This document shows positions 50,022 through 58,051 of a stretch of 64,000 bases of DNA, in pieces (the first letter of the stretch is position 1; each line of letters begins with the position of its first letter). Under the pieces are notes generated by a model that saw nothing but the letters and a program-made list of their open reading frames with translations, was not told where the DNA came from and ran no database searches. The stretch spans positions 140,115 through 204,114 of the forward strand of contig NZ_KQ949085.1 in assembly GCF_001514305.1 (NCBI RefSeq), in the 5' to 3' direction. The translations under genes and the position numbers were made by a program. The DNA comes from Streptomyces dysideae. GTDB lineage: Bacteria; Actinomycetota; Actinomycetes; Streptomycetales; Streptomycetaceae.

Positions 50022-50400
50022 TCACTTCGGCGGCAGCCCCGCCGCGAAGCCCTGCCCCTCCTCGACCCACGCACCCAGCACCTCGTCCTCCGTGAGCGCG
50101 TCCCCCGTGACCAGGATCCAGCCGCGCATCGGGCGGCCGGTCATGTCGAAGACGCGTGTACCCGGCCGCGCGAGGGCCGCGTCGGTGTGGTCGGGGCCGA
50201 CGCGGACCATGAGGTCGTCGCCGTTCACGCCGACGGCCATGTTCCCGTTCACCAGGAACGCGATGCCGCCGAACATGCGCTTCTCGCTCACGTCCGGGTC
50301 GGCGCCCAGCCTCCCCCACGCTCGGCTGCGCTCGCGCGGGCGGTGCCCCCATCCGGATCCGCTGGGCGAGCCCTTCGTCGTATGCCATGCGCCTGCTCAT
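50022..50400 (-). pseudogene. TfoX N-terminal-domain gene frameshifted by a repeat insertion
   Basis: The reverse strand starts MSRRMAYDEGLAQRIR (ATG 50400, overlapping the upstream gene's stop; or ATG 50388). A 43-bp palindromic element follows, and the normal sequence resumes in another frame as LGADPDVSEKRMFGGIAFLV through WVEEGQGFAAGLPPK. In intact relatives RIR is followed closely by LG-DP-VSEKRMFGG. 43 is not a multiple of three, so the frame is broken. An internal GTG at 50291 (VSEKRMFGG) could still start an 89-residue product lacking the first helix. TfoX-N proteins have unclear roles in Streptomyces. Confidence 0.85.
50310..50352. repeat. Palindromic repeat copy that disrupts the TfoX-like gene
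   Basis: 43 bp bounded by CCTCCCCCACGCTCGGCTG and GCGGGCGGTGCCCCCAT. Read in reverse it aligns with the copies at 34468 and 37402 (common GGGGG ... GTGGGGGAGG ends). It sits exactly between the two frame-shifted halves of the TfoX-like coding sequence. Confidence 0.85.
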
Positions 50401-50840
50401 TCCGTGAGTCTGCGCTCGAGATCGCGCAGGTCCTTGCCGATCGAGGAGCGCACCTGGCGGGCCAGCAGCGGCGCCGCCAGCCGGTGGAAGCCGCCCCCGG
50501 CGCCCCGCACCCGGATGCGGGCGAGGGTACCGTCCGGGTGCGGGTCGAAGGCGTAGGTCACATGCATCGGCATCGGGCCCGCCACGGACACCATGTCGAG
50601 CAGACGGGGGTAGTGGCACGCCGCCACGCGCATCACGTAGTCGATGCGCCGCCCCAGGAAGTACGCCGTCCGCGTCACCTCCGCGCCGACACCGAAGCCG
50701 CCCGCGTCGGTCTCCCGGGTCAGCTCCGCCGTACGGATGCCCTGCGTCCAGTCGGGGTCGTGCCGCCAGTCCATGGCGTACCGGGCCACCTGCTCGGGCG
50801 GGAGCGGGATGACCCGCTCCGCGGATACGTCGATCGTCAT
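50397..50840 (-). CDS. SRPBCC / polyketide-cyclase-like protein
   Basis: A 147-residue START-like small-ligand-binding fold: ERVIPLPPEQVARYAMDWRH, GIRTAELTRETDAGGFGVGA, FLGRRIDYVMRVAACHYPRL, IRVRGAGGGFHRLAAPLLAR, QVRSSIGKDLRDLERRL. This is the common SRPBCC family-protein pattern; no ligand or catalytic residue can be named. ATG 50840 was chosen because longer in-frame extensions lack similarity. Its stop overlaps the start of the TfoX-like gene, so the two were one operon. Confidence 0.85.
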   Translation of the reverse strand: MTIDVSAERVIPLPPEQVARYAMDWRHDPDWTQGIRTAELTRETDAGGFGVGAEVTRTAYFLGRRIDYVMRVAACHYPRLLDMVSVAGPMPMHVTYAFDPHPDGTLARIRVRGAGGGFHRLAAPLLARQVRSSIGKDLRDLERRLTE

Positions 50841-51033
50841 CGTGCCGCCGCCTCGTCCTCGCCGCTCCCGCCGGTCTCTGGGTCCAGGATCCCCGCGCCG
50901 GACGCCCGGCGCGCGCCGTACCCGAACACCGTGTGCCGGTGCGTCGGGGAGGGACAAACCGGGCGCCGCGCGAGACGCTGCGTACCCCGGCCCTCCCGGG
51001 CCACCTGACAGCCTGACAACCCACGGAGCCCTC

Positions 51034-51768
51034 ATGACCGCGGCAGCCCCCTCCACCGACGGCGCGTACCGCTTCGACGACCTGCGCGCCCTGTTCATCA
51101 ACTGCACCCTCAAACCGTCCCCGCGGCTCAGTCACACCCAGGGCCTGATCGACAAGAGCCGGGCGATCATGGACTCGCGCGGGGTCGCCACGGACGTCAT
51201 CCGTGCCGTCGACCACGACATCGCGACCGGCGTCTACCCGGACATGACCGAGCACGGCTTCGCCACCGACGTCTGGCCGACGCTGTACGAGCAGGTGATG
51301 GCCGCGGACATCCTGGTGCTGGCCGGCCCGATCTGGCTCGGCGACAACAGCTCGGTCACCAAGAAGGTCATCGAGCGTCTCTACGGCTGCTCGGCGCTCC
51401 TCAACTCCGAGGGGCAGTACGCCTATTACGGCCGGGTCGGCGGCTGTCTGATCACCGGCAACGAGGACGGCGTGAAGCACTGCGCGATGAACGTCCTCTA
51501 CAGCCTCCAGCACCTCGGGTACACGATCCCGCCCCAGGCCGACGCCGGCTGGATCGGGCCGGCGGGACCGGGGCCGTCGTATCTCGACGCCGGTTCGGGC
51601 GGCCCGGAGAACGACTTCACCAACCGCAACACCTCCTTCATGACCTGGAACCTGATGCACCTCGCGGCCATGCTCAAACGCGCCAAGGGCATCCCCGCCC
51701 ACGGCAACCAGCGCTCCGAGTGGGACGCGGGCTGCCGTACCGACGCACCCAACCCGGACTACCGCTGA
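51034..51768 (+). CDS. NADPH-dependent FMN reductase / flavodoxin-fold protein
   Basis: A 244-residue flavodoxin-like quinone/FMN reductase: FDDLRALFINCTLKPSPRLS (phosphate loop), SRAIMDSRGVATDVIRAVDH, ADILVLAGPIWLGDNSSVTK (isoalloxazine loop), YYGRVGGCLITGNEDGVKHC. The substrate is unknown; members reduce quinones or flavins in the cytosol. ATG 51034 has GGAG 6 nt upstream. Single gene, followed by a hairpin terminator. Confidence 0.88.
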   Translation: MTAAAPSTDGAYRFDDLRALFINCTLKPSPRLSHTQGLIDKSRAIMDSRGVATDVIRAVDHDIATGVYPDMTEHGFATDVWPTLYEQVMAADILVLAGPIWLGDNSSVTKKVIERLYGCSALLNSEGQYAYYGRVGGCLITGNEDGVKHCAMNVLYSLQHLGYTIPPQADAGWIGPAGPGPSYLDAGSGGPENDFTNRNTSFMTWNLMHLAAMLKRAKGIPAHGNQRSEWDAGCRTDAPNPDYR

Positions 51769-51776
51769 ACCCGGCA

Positions 51777-51801
51777 GGGCCCCGACCGTCGGCCGGGGCC
51801 C
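51777..51801. terminator. Hairpin terminator between convergent genes
   Basis: GGGCCCCG (51777-51784) pairs with CGGGGCCC (51794-51801) around a 9-nt loop that can pair further. It lies 9 nt after the flavodoxin-fold gene and faces the end of the GH127 gene. Confidence 0.75.
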
Positions 51802-51825
51802 CGAGGCGGGTCAGCGGGGGGCGGG

Positions 51826-54639
51826 TCAGGGCACGTACGTGGCACTCTCCGCCGTAGTCACCACCGTCTGCCCGTCGGCCTGGCTGAGCAGCCCCGCCGA
51901 CACCCACGCGCCGACCGTCGACCGCACCCGCGTGACCAGCGCACCCTTACTGGCGAACGGCGCCCCGGCCCAGATCTCGTCGAGCAGCGTCGTACCGTCG
52001 GACTGCGCCGGGTTGGCGACACCGGAGTCGGTGTTCCCGAAGACGACCCTGGGCTCCGACCGGCGGACATAGGCGTGCGTCGGGTTCTCGGTGCCGTCGT
52101 AGAAGGGGGCGAACTCGGTGCCGTTCAGCGTGTAGTGGAGCGGCTTGCCGGACACCGGCGTCAGTGAGGGCAGCAGGTCGCCGGAGAGTGCGGCGTTCCT
52201 GTAGAGCCCGACCTGGAGGTGGCTCGTGCTGGAGTTGCGGCCCACCAGGTTGACCGGGCCGTAGAAGAGCGTCTGGAGGGACGGGTCGTCGAGCGCCTTC
52301 TCGACCCGCAGCCGGAACGGGATGGTGACGCGTACGGTGTCGCCGCTCTGCCAGTTCCGGGAGATCGTGAAGTAGCTGCCGGGGTTCGGAGTCCCGCCGA
52401 CCGCGCTGCCGTTGACGGTCACCCGGAAGCCGCCGGTCGCCCAGGACGGCACGCGCAGCTTCATCTCGAAGGAGGCGCTGCCGCCGCTGACGGTGAGAGT
52501 GGAGCCCTGCTCCCTCGGGTAGTCCGTGGTCTGCGTGACGGTGACGCCCTTCGCGGACCAGGTCAGCGTGGAGGGGCTGTACAGGTTGACGTACAGGGCG
52601 GAGTTGTCGGCCTTCGTGAAGTACACCGAGTCCTGGTACTTGGTGGCGCTCTCCATGCCGGTGCCCTCGCAGCAGGTCGTGCCCTGCTTGGGCGTGTAGT
52701 CGCGTACGTGCCCGGGCGTGAGGCCGATGAAGTACGTGACGAGCGGCTTCTCCGCGTCGGCCTTGTCCTGCTTGGAGCCGAGGACCTGGTTGTACAGGCC
52801 CCGCTCGTAGTAGTCCATGTACTTCGGGTCCTGGTCGTGGAAGAACAGCATCCGGCTCAGCTTGAGCAGGTTGTACGCGCAGCAGGACTCGGCGCTGGTG
52901 TCGCTGATCGTGCCCGCGATGACCCCGCGGGCCTTCCAGAACTCGGCCGTGCTCGTCCCGCCGATGCCGAACATCCGGTGCGGGACGACCATGCCCCAGA
53001 AGTTCTTCGCGGCGGTGAGGTAACGGGTCTCGCCCGTCGCGTCGTACAGCCGGACGTAACCGGTGAAGATCGGGATGTGCTGGTTGGCATGCAGACCGTC
53101 GAGGGTGTCGGTGTTCGCGGCGCAGGCGTCGATGAGCTTGTCGAGGTCGAACAGCTGGGCCAGCGCGAGGTGTTCGGCCTTGCCGGTGATCGAGTGCAGG
53201 TCGACGATCGTCTCCACGATGCCGCCGAACTCGCCGCTGGAGAAGATGCCCCACATCCGCTGCAGCGTGGAGTCGGGCAGCTTGGACAGCCGGGAGTACA
53301 TCCAGTCGCACATGCCGGAGGCGAGGTCGAGCGCCCGGTCGTCGTCCGTGGCGAGGTACGCGTCCAGCAGACCCTTGAGGATCTTGTGCGCGGTGTAGTA
53401 GGGCGCCCAGACCTTGGTGTAGTCCGGGGTCGTCCGCGACTCCAGGTCGATGAACTGCGTCTCCGGGTACGCGGCGAGGAAGCCGGGGTGGCTCGGCCCG
53501 CCCCAGGTGCGGCGCAGCGTGGCGGTCAGGCCGCGGCCTGAGGCGTCCGCGAAGGTGCCGCCGGTGGTGGCGAAGAAGTAGTACGACGCGAGATTGCCGA
53601 GCCCCGCGGAGGACCTCTTGGCCTCGTTGGTCTGCAGCGAGGTGATGTCGGCCGCGGTCAGGGCCCGCGAGTAGACGTTGAACTCGTCGAAGGCGCCCGC
53701 GAACACCGGGTCGCCGGAGAAGTTGGAGCGGCCCAGCCAGTTGTTCGTCAGGGTACCCAGGACGGACGGGTTGAGGGTCATCGAGGTGTTCTGGGCGACG
53801 GCGGTGCCGTTGACGTAGAGCGTGCCGGTGTTGCCGGAGATGGTCACCGCGAGGTGGCTCCACTGGTTCAGCGGCAGCGCGGCGGTGCCGTTGAGACCCT
53901 GCTCCCCGCCCGGCCCGCCGGTGGTGATGGCGAAGCGCGGTACTCCGCTTCCGTTGCGGGTGGTCAGGTACATGTACCGGGTGGTGTTGTCGCCGAAGTC
54001 GAAGACGCGCTGCCAGTTGGCGTTGTGGGTGGGCTTCACCCAGACCGACAGGGTGATCGCCGAGGCACCGCCGAGAACGGCGGCCGGCAGGTCGATGTAC
54101 TGGTATGAGCCCCGGACGTTCTCGTGCGCGCCGCCCCACTTGCCGGTGACGGCGAGCATGCGCGGATCCTCGCGCAGCGCCGCGCGCACCTCGGTCAGCG
54201 CGCCGATCATGGTCCGGATCTTGTCCGCGTACGCCTGGTCGCCGGTGCTCGCGTACGCCTGCGACAGCATGGTCATGAAGTGGCCGGTGTAGTGGCCGCG
54301 GAGGTTGCCGTTGGCCTCGCCGTCCAGGCCCTCCCAGCCGCCAGGGGCGACCGCGCCGCCCGTGGAGAGCCCGGCGTTGGCGCGGAAGACCTGCAGCAGC
54401 CGGTTCACGTCGTAGCCGCGGCCGTGGTCGAGCATCAACTGCCGCTTGTCGGTGAAGAGGCCCTGTCTGAGGGCCACTTCGTCGAGTGCGAAGGGCCGCA
54501 CGGTCCAGGCGGACGGTGCGGCCTGCGCGGCCTGGACCGCCGCCGAGGCGCGTCCGGTCGCGATGTAGGAGAGCGCGGGTGTCGCCATGGCGAGCGCCGC
54601 GGCCTGGAAAAGAGATCGTCTGGAGAGGGGCGGTGCCAT
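51826..54639 (-). CDS. Secreted GH127-type beta-L-arabinofuranosidase with inserted LamG domain
   Basis: 937 residues with a Tat signal (SRRSLFQAAALA, residues 5-16). The GH127/DUF1680 fold starts at FALDEVALRQGLFTDKRQLM and DVNRLLQVFRANAGL and continues after an insertion with PETQFIDLESRTTPD, YYTAHKILKGLLDAYLATDD, FGGIVETIVDLHSITGK. Zinc/nucleophile cysteines of the family correspond to SAESCCAYNLLKLS and GTTCCEGTGMES. Between about residues 170 and 345 a LamG/concanavalin domain is inserted (SAITLSVWVKPTHNANWQRV, LNQWSHLAVTISGNTGTLYV), probably a carbohydrate-binding module. It should release L-arabinofuranose from plant glycans outside the cell. A palindromic operator candidate lies about 50 nt upstream. 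Confidence 0.88.
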   Translation of the reverse strand: MAPPLSRRSLFQAAALAMATPALSYIATGRASAAVQAAQAAPSAWTVRPFALDEVALRQGLFTDKRQLMLDHGRGYDVNRLLQVFRANAGLSTGGAVAPGGWEGLDGEANGNLRGHYTGHFMTMLSQAYASTGDQAYADKIRTMIGALTEVRAALREDPRMLAVTGKWGGAHENVRGSYQYIDLPAAVLGGASAITLSVWVKPTHNANWQRVFDFGDNTTRYMYLTTRNGSGVPRFAITTGGPGGEQGLNGTAALPLNQWSHLAVTISGNTGTLYVNGTAVAQNTSMTLNPSVLGTLTNNWLGRSNFSGDPVFAGAFDEFNVYSRALTAADITSLQTNEAKRSSAGLGNLASYYFFATTGGTFADASGRGLTATLRRTWGGPSHPGFLAAYPETQFIDLESRTTPDYTKVWAPYYTAHKILKGLLDAYLATDDDRALDLASGMCDWMYSRLSKLPDSTLQRMWGIFSSGEFGGIVETIVDLHSITGKAEHLALAQLFDLDKLIDACAANTDTLDGLHANQHIPIFTGYVRLYDATGETRYLTAAKNFWGMVVPHRMFGIGGTSTAEFWKARGVIAGTISDTSAESCCAYNLLKLSRMLFFHDQDPKYMDYYERGLYNQVLGSKQDKADAEKPLVTYFIGLTPGHVRDYTPKQGTTCCEGTGMESATKYQDSVYFTKADNSALYVNLYSPSTLTWSAKGVTVTQTTDYPREQGSTLTVSGGSASFEMKLRVPSWATGGFRVTVNGSAVGGTPNPGSYFTISRNWQSGDTVRVTIPFRLRVEKALDDPSLQTLFYGPVNLVGRNSSTSHLQVGLYRNAALSGDLLPSLTPVSGKPLHYTLNGTEFAPFYDGTENPTHAYVRRSEPRVVFGNTDSGVANPAQSDGTTLLDEIWAGAPFASKGALVTRVRSTVGAWVSAGLLSQADGQTVVTTAESATYVP

Positions 54640-54685
54640 GTGTGCTCCTCCATGAGGTCACGCAAGTTCGCGCACGTTCAGGTGT

Positions 54686-54701
54686 GTTCGGTATTGCGAA
54701 C
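54686..54701. promoter_or_regulatory. Candidate operator upstream of the GH127 gene
   Basis: GTTCGGTATTGCGAAC has perfect 5-bp arms and a 6-nt spacer. It resembles IclR-type sites controlling carbohydrate genes in actinobacteria. Extra GTTCG/CGAA half-sites flank it. The arabinofuranosidase start is 47 nt away. No cognate regulator is encoded nearby. Confidence 0.45.
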
Positions 54702-54766
54702 GGCGTGCGAATGGTCGACCAGACGATAGGGAGGGGGGCGGTTGAGGGTCAACGGGTCTGGAGCAC

Positions 54767-55494
54767 TTAGTTCCGGTCTTTCTCCGAAAAGGTGCCGGCA
54801 CGCCGACTCGGCGGGACCAGCCAGTCGTACGCGCCGCACGCCGTGAACTCCGCCTGGCCGCCCCGCAGTAGAAGACCGGCGGTGGCGAACTCGGGGGCGT
54901 CGGCCTGCGCGGCGACGTACGGGATCGCGATACAGCGCATCCGGCCGCGTGCGCGGCGGCGGCCCCGGGAGCGGCGTCCTCCAGAACCACGCAGTCGGCC
55001 GGGTCGGCGTCCAGTCGACGGGCCGCCTTCAGGAAGACGTCGGGCGCGGGCTCGCCGCGAGCGACCTCGTCGGCCGACACGACCGTACGCAGACACGCGG
55101 CCGGCCCCGTGCCGGCCAGGATCGCCTCGATGGCCTCCGGCGACGAACCCGAGGCCACGGCCATCGGGACACCGTCGGCGGCCGGCAGCTCCACGAACTT
55201 GCGCATCTCCGGGTACGCGGGGGTCGAGACGCGCGCCAGCTCCAGGTAGCGGCGGTTCAGCTCAGCCGGCAGCTCGGCGCGGGGTGCGGTGAGCCCGTAA
55301 CCGCTCCTGCTGGATCCCGAGCGTCTCCCAGGTGCTGATGCCGGCGTACCGCTCGTTGTCCTGCCAGGTGAAGGGGGCGCCGTGCTCGGCGAGAAGCCCG
55401 CGCGACGCCGTAGCGGCTCGGCGGAGTTCGGGTCGCTGTCCACGAGTGTTCCGTCGAGATCGAAGATGACCGAGATGCCGCCGAGCCTGCTCAT
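54767..55494 (-). pseudogene. HAD-family phosphatase / beta-phosphoglucomutase-like gene with three frameshifts
   Basis: Start MSRLGGISVIFDLDGTLVDS (HAD motif I DxDGT) is in one frame to about 55410. RLLAEHGAPFTWQDNERYAG then ISTWETLGIQQER is in a second frame (about 55402-55301). YGLTAP through KFVELPAADGVPMAVASGSS, EPAPDVFLKAARRLDADPAD and VVLEDAAPGAAAAHAAG returns to the first. MRCIAIPYVAAQADAPEFAT to EKDRN is in a third frame from about 54942. All parts of a normal ~240-residue HAD enzyme are present but broken three times, so it is a recent pseudogene (or, less likely, sequence error). Confidence 0.88.
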
Positions 55495-55513
55495 GCCCCC
55501 AGGATGTCAAAGA

Positions 55514-55990
55514 TCATTTCCGGGCCGCCCGCCCGATCGACTCCACCAGTGGCAGCAGCCGGTGCGGGACCCGCTCGCGCAGGGCCACCTCGCTGCGGGT
55601 GCGGACGACGCCGGGCAGGCTGATCAGCTTCTGGATCACGTCCTCCAGATGCGCGTTGTCGCGCGCCACGACCCGGGTCAGCAGATCCCCGCCGCCGGTG
55701 ATCGAGAACGCCTCGACGATCTCCGGTACGGCGGCCAGTGCGTCCCCCACGTCGTCGAGGTGGCCCTGGGTGACCTCGATGTGCACGAACGCGAGCACCG
55801 GATGGCCGAGCGCGGCGGCCGAGAGCGCGGGCGCCGTGCCGGTGATCACGCCGTCCCGCTCCAGCCGGTCGAGCCGCGCCTGCAGTGTGCCGCGCGCGAC
55901 GCCGAGGATGCGGGCGTACTCCCGCACGCTCGTGCGGGGCTGCTCCAGCAGCAGCCGCAGGATGCGGGTGTCGAGCTCGTCCACGGCCAT
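55514..55990 (-). CDS. Lrp/AsnC-family transcriptional regulator
   Basis: A 158-residue regulator: N-terminal winged HTH (ELDTRILRLLLEQPRTSVRE, ARILGVARGTLQARLDRLER) and a C-terminal RAM ligand-binding domain (HPVLAFVHIEVTQGHLDDVG, EAFSITGGGDLLTRVVARDN, LPGVVRTRSEVALRERV). ATG 55990 has GAGGAGG 9 nt upstream. It is divergent from the FUSC-type gene 56199 and may control it or an amino-acid pathway elsewhere. Confidence 0.92.
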   Translation of the reverse strand: MAVDELDTRILRLLLEQPRTSVREYARILGVARGTLQARLDRLERDGVITGTAPALSAAALGHPVLAFVHIEVTQGHLDDVGDALAAVPEIVEAFSITGGGDLLTRVVARDNAHLEDVIQKLISLPGVVRTRSEVALRERVPHRLLPLVESIGRAARK

Positions 55991-56198
55991 GGCGCCCGGC
56001 CTCCTCGTAGCTGGTCCGTTGGTCCGACCTTGGACGGGCCACAACCGATATGTCTGTGCCAATGGCCCAGCATTCTAGGCCTCACTTGAGCCAGGTTGCT
56101 CCATGATGCTGCAATGAGGACGTCGATGGCGCTGCGGATCCCGCGGCGCCTTTTTCATGCCGGTGTCCGCATGCCGGCGCAGGAAGGGCGGGAAAGCA

Positions 56199-57692
56199 GT
56201 GCTGAAGAGGGTGTTCGTGGCGCCGGACCCGGGGCGCATGCGGCTGCGCTTCGCCGTGCGGGGCGTCCTCGGCATCGGGCTCGCGGTCGTCGTCTGCGGG
56301 CTCGCCGGACACTCCCTGGTCGGTGCCGTCACCGGCGGGCTCGCCGCGCTGCTCGCCCTGTTCACGGTCACGGACGCCACGGTCCGCGGACAGGCGGTCA
56401 CCACCGCGCTGCTGCCGCTCGTCGGCCTGCCCGTGCTCGCGGCGGCCGCCGAACTGCACGACGTCCCCGTCGCCCGCGACCTCACCTTCCTCGCCGTCGT
56501 CGGCGCCGGCGTGTACGCGCGCCGCTGGGGCCCGCGAGGCCACAGCCTCGGTGTCTTCGCGTTCATGACCTTCTTCGTGGCGCAGTTCCTGCAGGCCACG
56601 CCGGGCCGGCTGCCCGAGCTCTACGCCGCCATGCTGCTGTCCCTGCTCGTCGCGGCGGCGGTGCGCTTCGGCCTGTGGTGCTACGAGCGGCGCCTGCCCC
56701 CGGCCCTCGTGCCCGCCCCGCCGGGCGGCCGCGGCCTGGCCCGGGTGACCACCCGCCAGGCGATCCAGGCGACCGCGGGCGCCGGCTTCGCGCTCGTCGT
56801 GGGCCAGCTGGTGTCCGGAGAACGCTGGTACTGGGCCGTCGGCGCCACCTGGTGGATCTTCGTCAACACCACCTCGCGCGGCGAGACCCTGGTCCGCGGC
56901 TTCCGCCGGGTCCTCGGCACGGTGATCGGCATCGGCCTCGGCCTGCTCGTCGCCGTCCCGCTGCACGGCGCGACCGTCCCCACGGCCGCACTCCTCACAC
57001 TCTGCGTCTTCGGCACCTTCTACACGGCCGCGGTCTCCTACACCTGGATGATGCTCTGCGTCACGGTCCTCGCCGAGCTGCTCTACGGTCTCCTCGGCGT
57101 CCTCGATCCCGGGCTGCTCGCGCTGCGGCTCGCCGAGACCGGCGTCGGCGCGGTCGGCGCCTTCCTGGCCGTGCTGTTCGTCCTGCCCGTCACCACCCAC
57201 ACCGTCACCGACGCCTGGATCCAGCGCGCCCTGCGCCGCGTCCACGCGGCCACCGCGGAGGCCGCCGCCCGCCTCGCCGGCGACGAGGGCGCCGACCCGG
57301 CGTCGCGGGTGGCAGAACTGGAGCAACTGCTCGGCCGGGTACGGCTGTCGGTGGCTCCGCTGGTGCACCCGCTGAACCCCATGCGGGGCCGCAAGCGCCG
57401 CGCCCGCCGGGTGCTGGCCCTGCTCGACGACTGCGCCCGGGAGATCCGCGGCCTGGTCGCCGTCGCCGCCGACCCGGAGGCCTCGCACGACGCCCGCCTC
57501 GCCGCCGCATGCTGGCGCGTGGAGGCCGCCGTCGAGGCACTCACCGGTGGCGCGGACGTCACCCTTCACACGACGCAGCCGCCCGTCGTGGAGCAGCCCG
57601 CCCTGGCCCATCTGCACGGCCTGGAGCGTGCCCTCGCCGAACTGGCCAAGCCCCTGCGCACGCCGCCGGGTTCGCCGCTCGTCGGCGCCTGA
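56199..57692 (+). CDS. FUSC-family membrane protein (aromatic-acid-exporter-like)
   Basis: A 497-residue protein with two sets of hydrophobic helices. Set 1 (VLGIGLAVVVCGLAGHSLVG, AVTGGLAALLALFTV) and set 2 (AIQATAGAGFALVVGQLVSG, WYWAVGATWWIFVNTTSRGE, RVLGTVIGIGLGLLVAVPLH) carry the FUSC signature around the WYW segment, followed by a ~170-residue cytosolic helical tail. Relatives export aromatic acids or other organic anions; substrate unknown here. GTG 56199 (VLKRVFVAPDPGRMRLR) matches the family N-terminus better than the in-frame ATG at 56157. Confidence 0.85.
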   Translation: MLKRVFVAPDPGRMRLRFAVRGVLGIGLAVVVCGLAGHSLVGAVTGGLAALLALFTVTDATVRGQAVTTALLPLVGLPVLAAAAELHDVPVARDLTFLAVVGAGVYARRWGPRGHSLGVFAFMTFFVAQFLQATPGRLPELYAAMLLSLLVAAAVRFGLWCYERRLPPALVPAPPGGRGLARVTTRQAIQATAGAGFALVVGQLVSGERWYWAVGATWWIFVNTTSRGETLVRGFRRVLGTVIGIGLGLLVAVPLHGATVPTAALLTLCVFGTFYTAAVSYTWMMLCVTVLAELLYGLLGVLDPGLLALRLAETGVGAVGAFLAVLFVLPVTTHTVTDAWIQRALRRVHAATAEAAARLAGDEGADPASRVAELEQLLGRVRLSVAPLVHPLNPMRGRKRRARRVLALLDDCAREIRGLVAVAADPEASHDARLAAACWRVEAAVEALTGGADVTLHTTQPPVVEQPALAHLHGLERALAELAKPLRTPPGSPLVGA

Positions 57693-57983
57693 GGAAATAA
57701 CCGCTCCGTCCTGCACTCCTTCGAACGTGCCGGCGTCACCGTCACCGACCACCACACCGAGTCCCGGCGCTGCCTCGACCACCTCGGCCGTGAGAATCGC
57801 AAGGGCCTACGGATCGGCGCCGACCGGTCGTGGATCGTGCCGCCGATCCGGGGCAGTGCCACGCCCGTCTTCCACCGCACGTACGAGACGGCCGAACGGC
57901 ATCCCGCGTACGTCCACCACCCCGAGGCCCAGGCCAGGGCGCGGGGCGAGACCGTGACCGCGTCCCTCGCCATCCCCTTCATT
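57693..57983 (+). pseudogene. 3' remnant of a nitric-oxide-synthase oxygenase gene
   Basis: Immediately after the FUSC stop and in the same frame, the sequence encodes SVLHSFERAGVTVTDHHTES, RRCLDHLGRENRKG, ADRSWIVPPIRGSATPVFHR and HPEAQARARGE. This matches the C-terminal pterin/dimer part of bacterial NOS oxygenases (TDHHTES...ADW.WIVPP.SG..TPVFH). The haem-binding N-terminal two-thirds are absent, and the motif W of PADW has become R, so it is a decayed fragment. Confidence 0.75.
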
Positions 57984-58051
57984 TGGTCTAGACCGATGCT
58001 GATCGGCTGCTACCGTCGCCCCGGACGGTTTCCGACCGAGAGGGGACAGCG

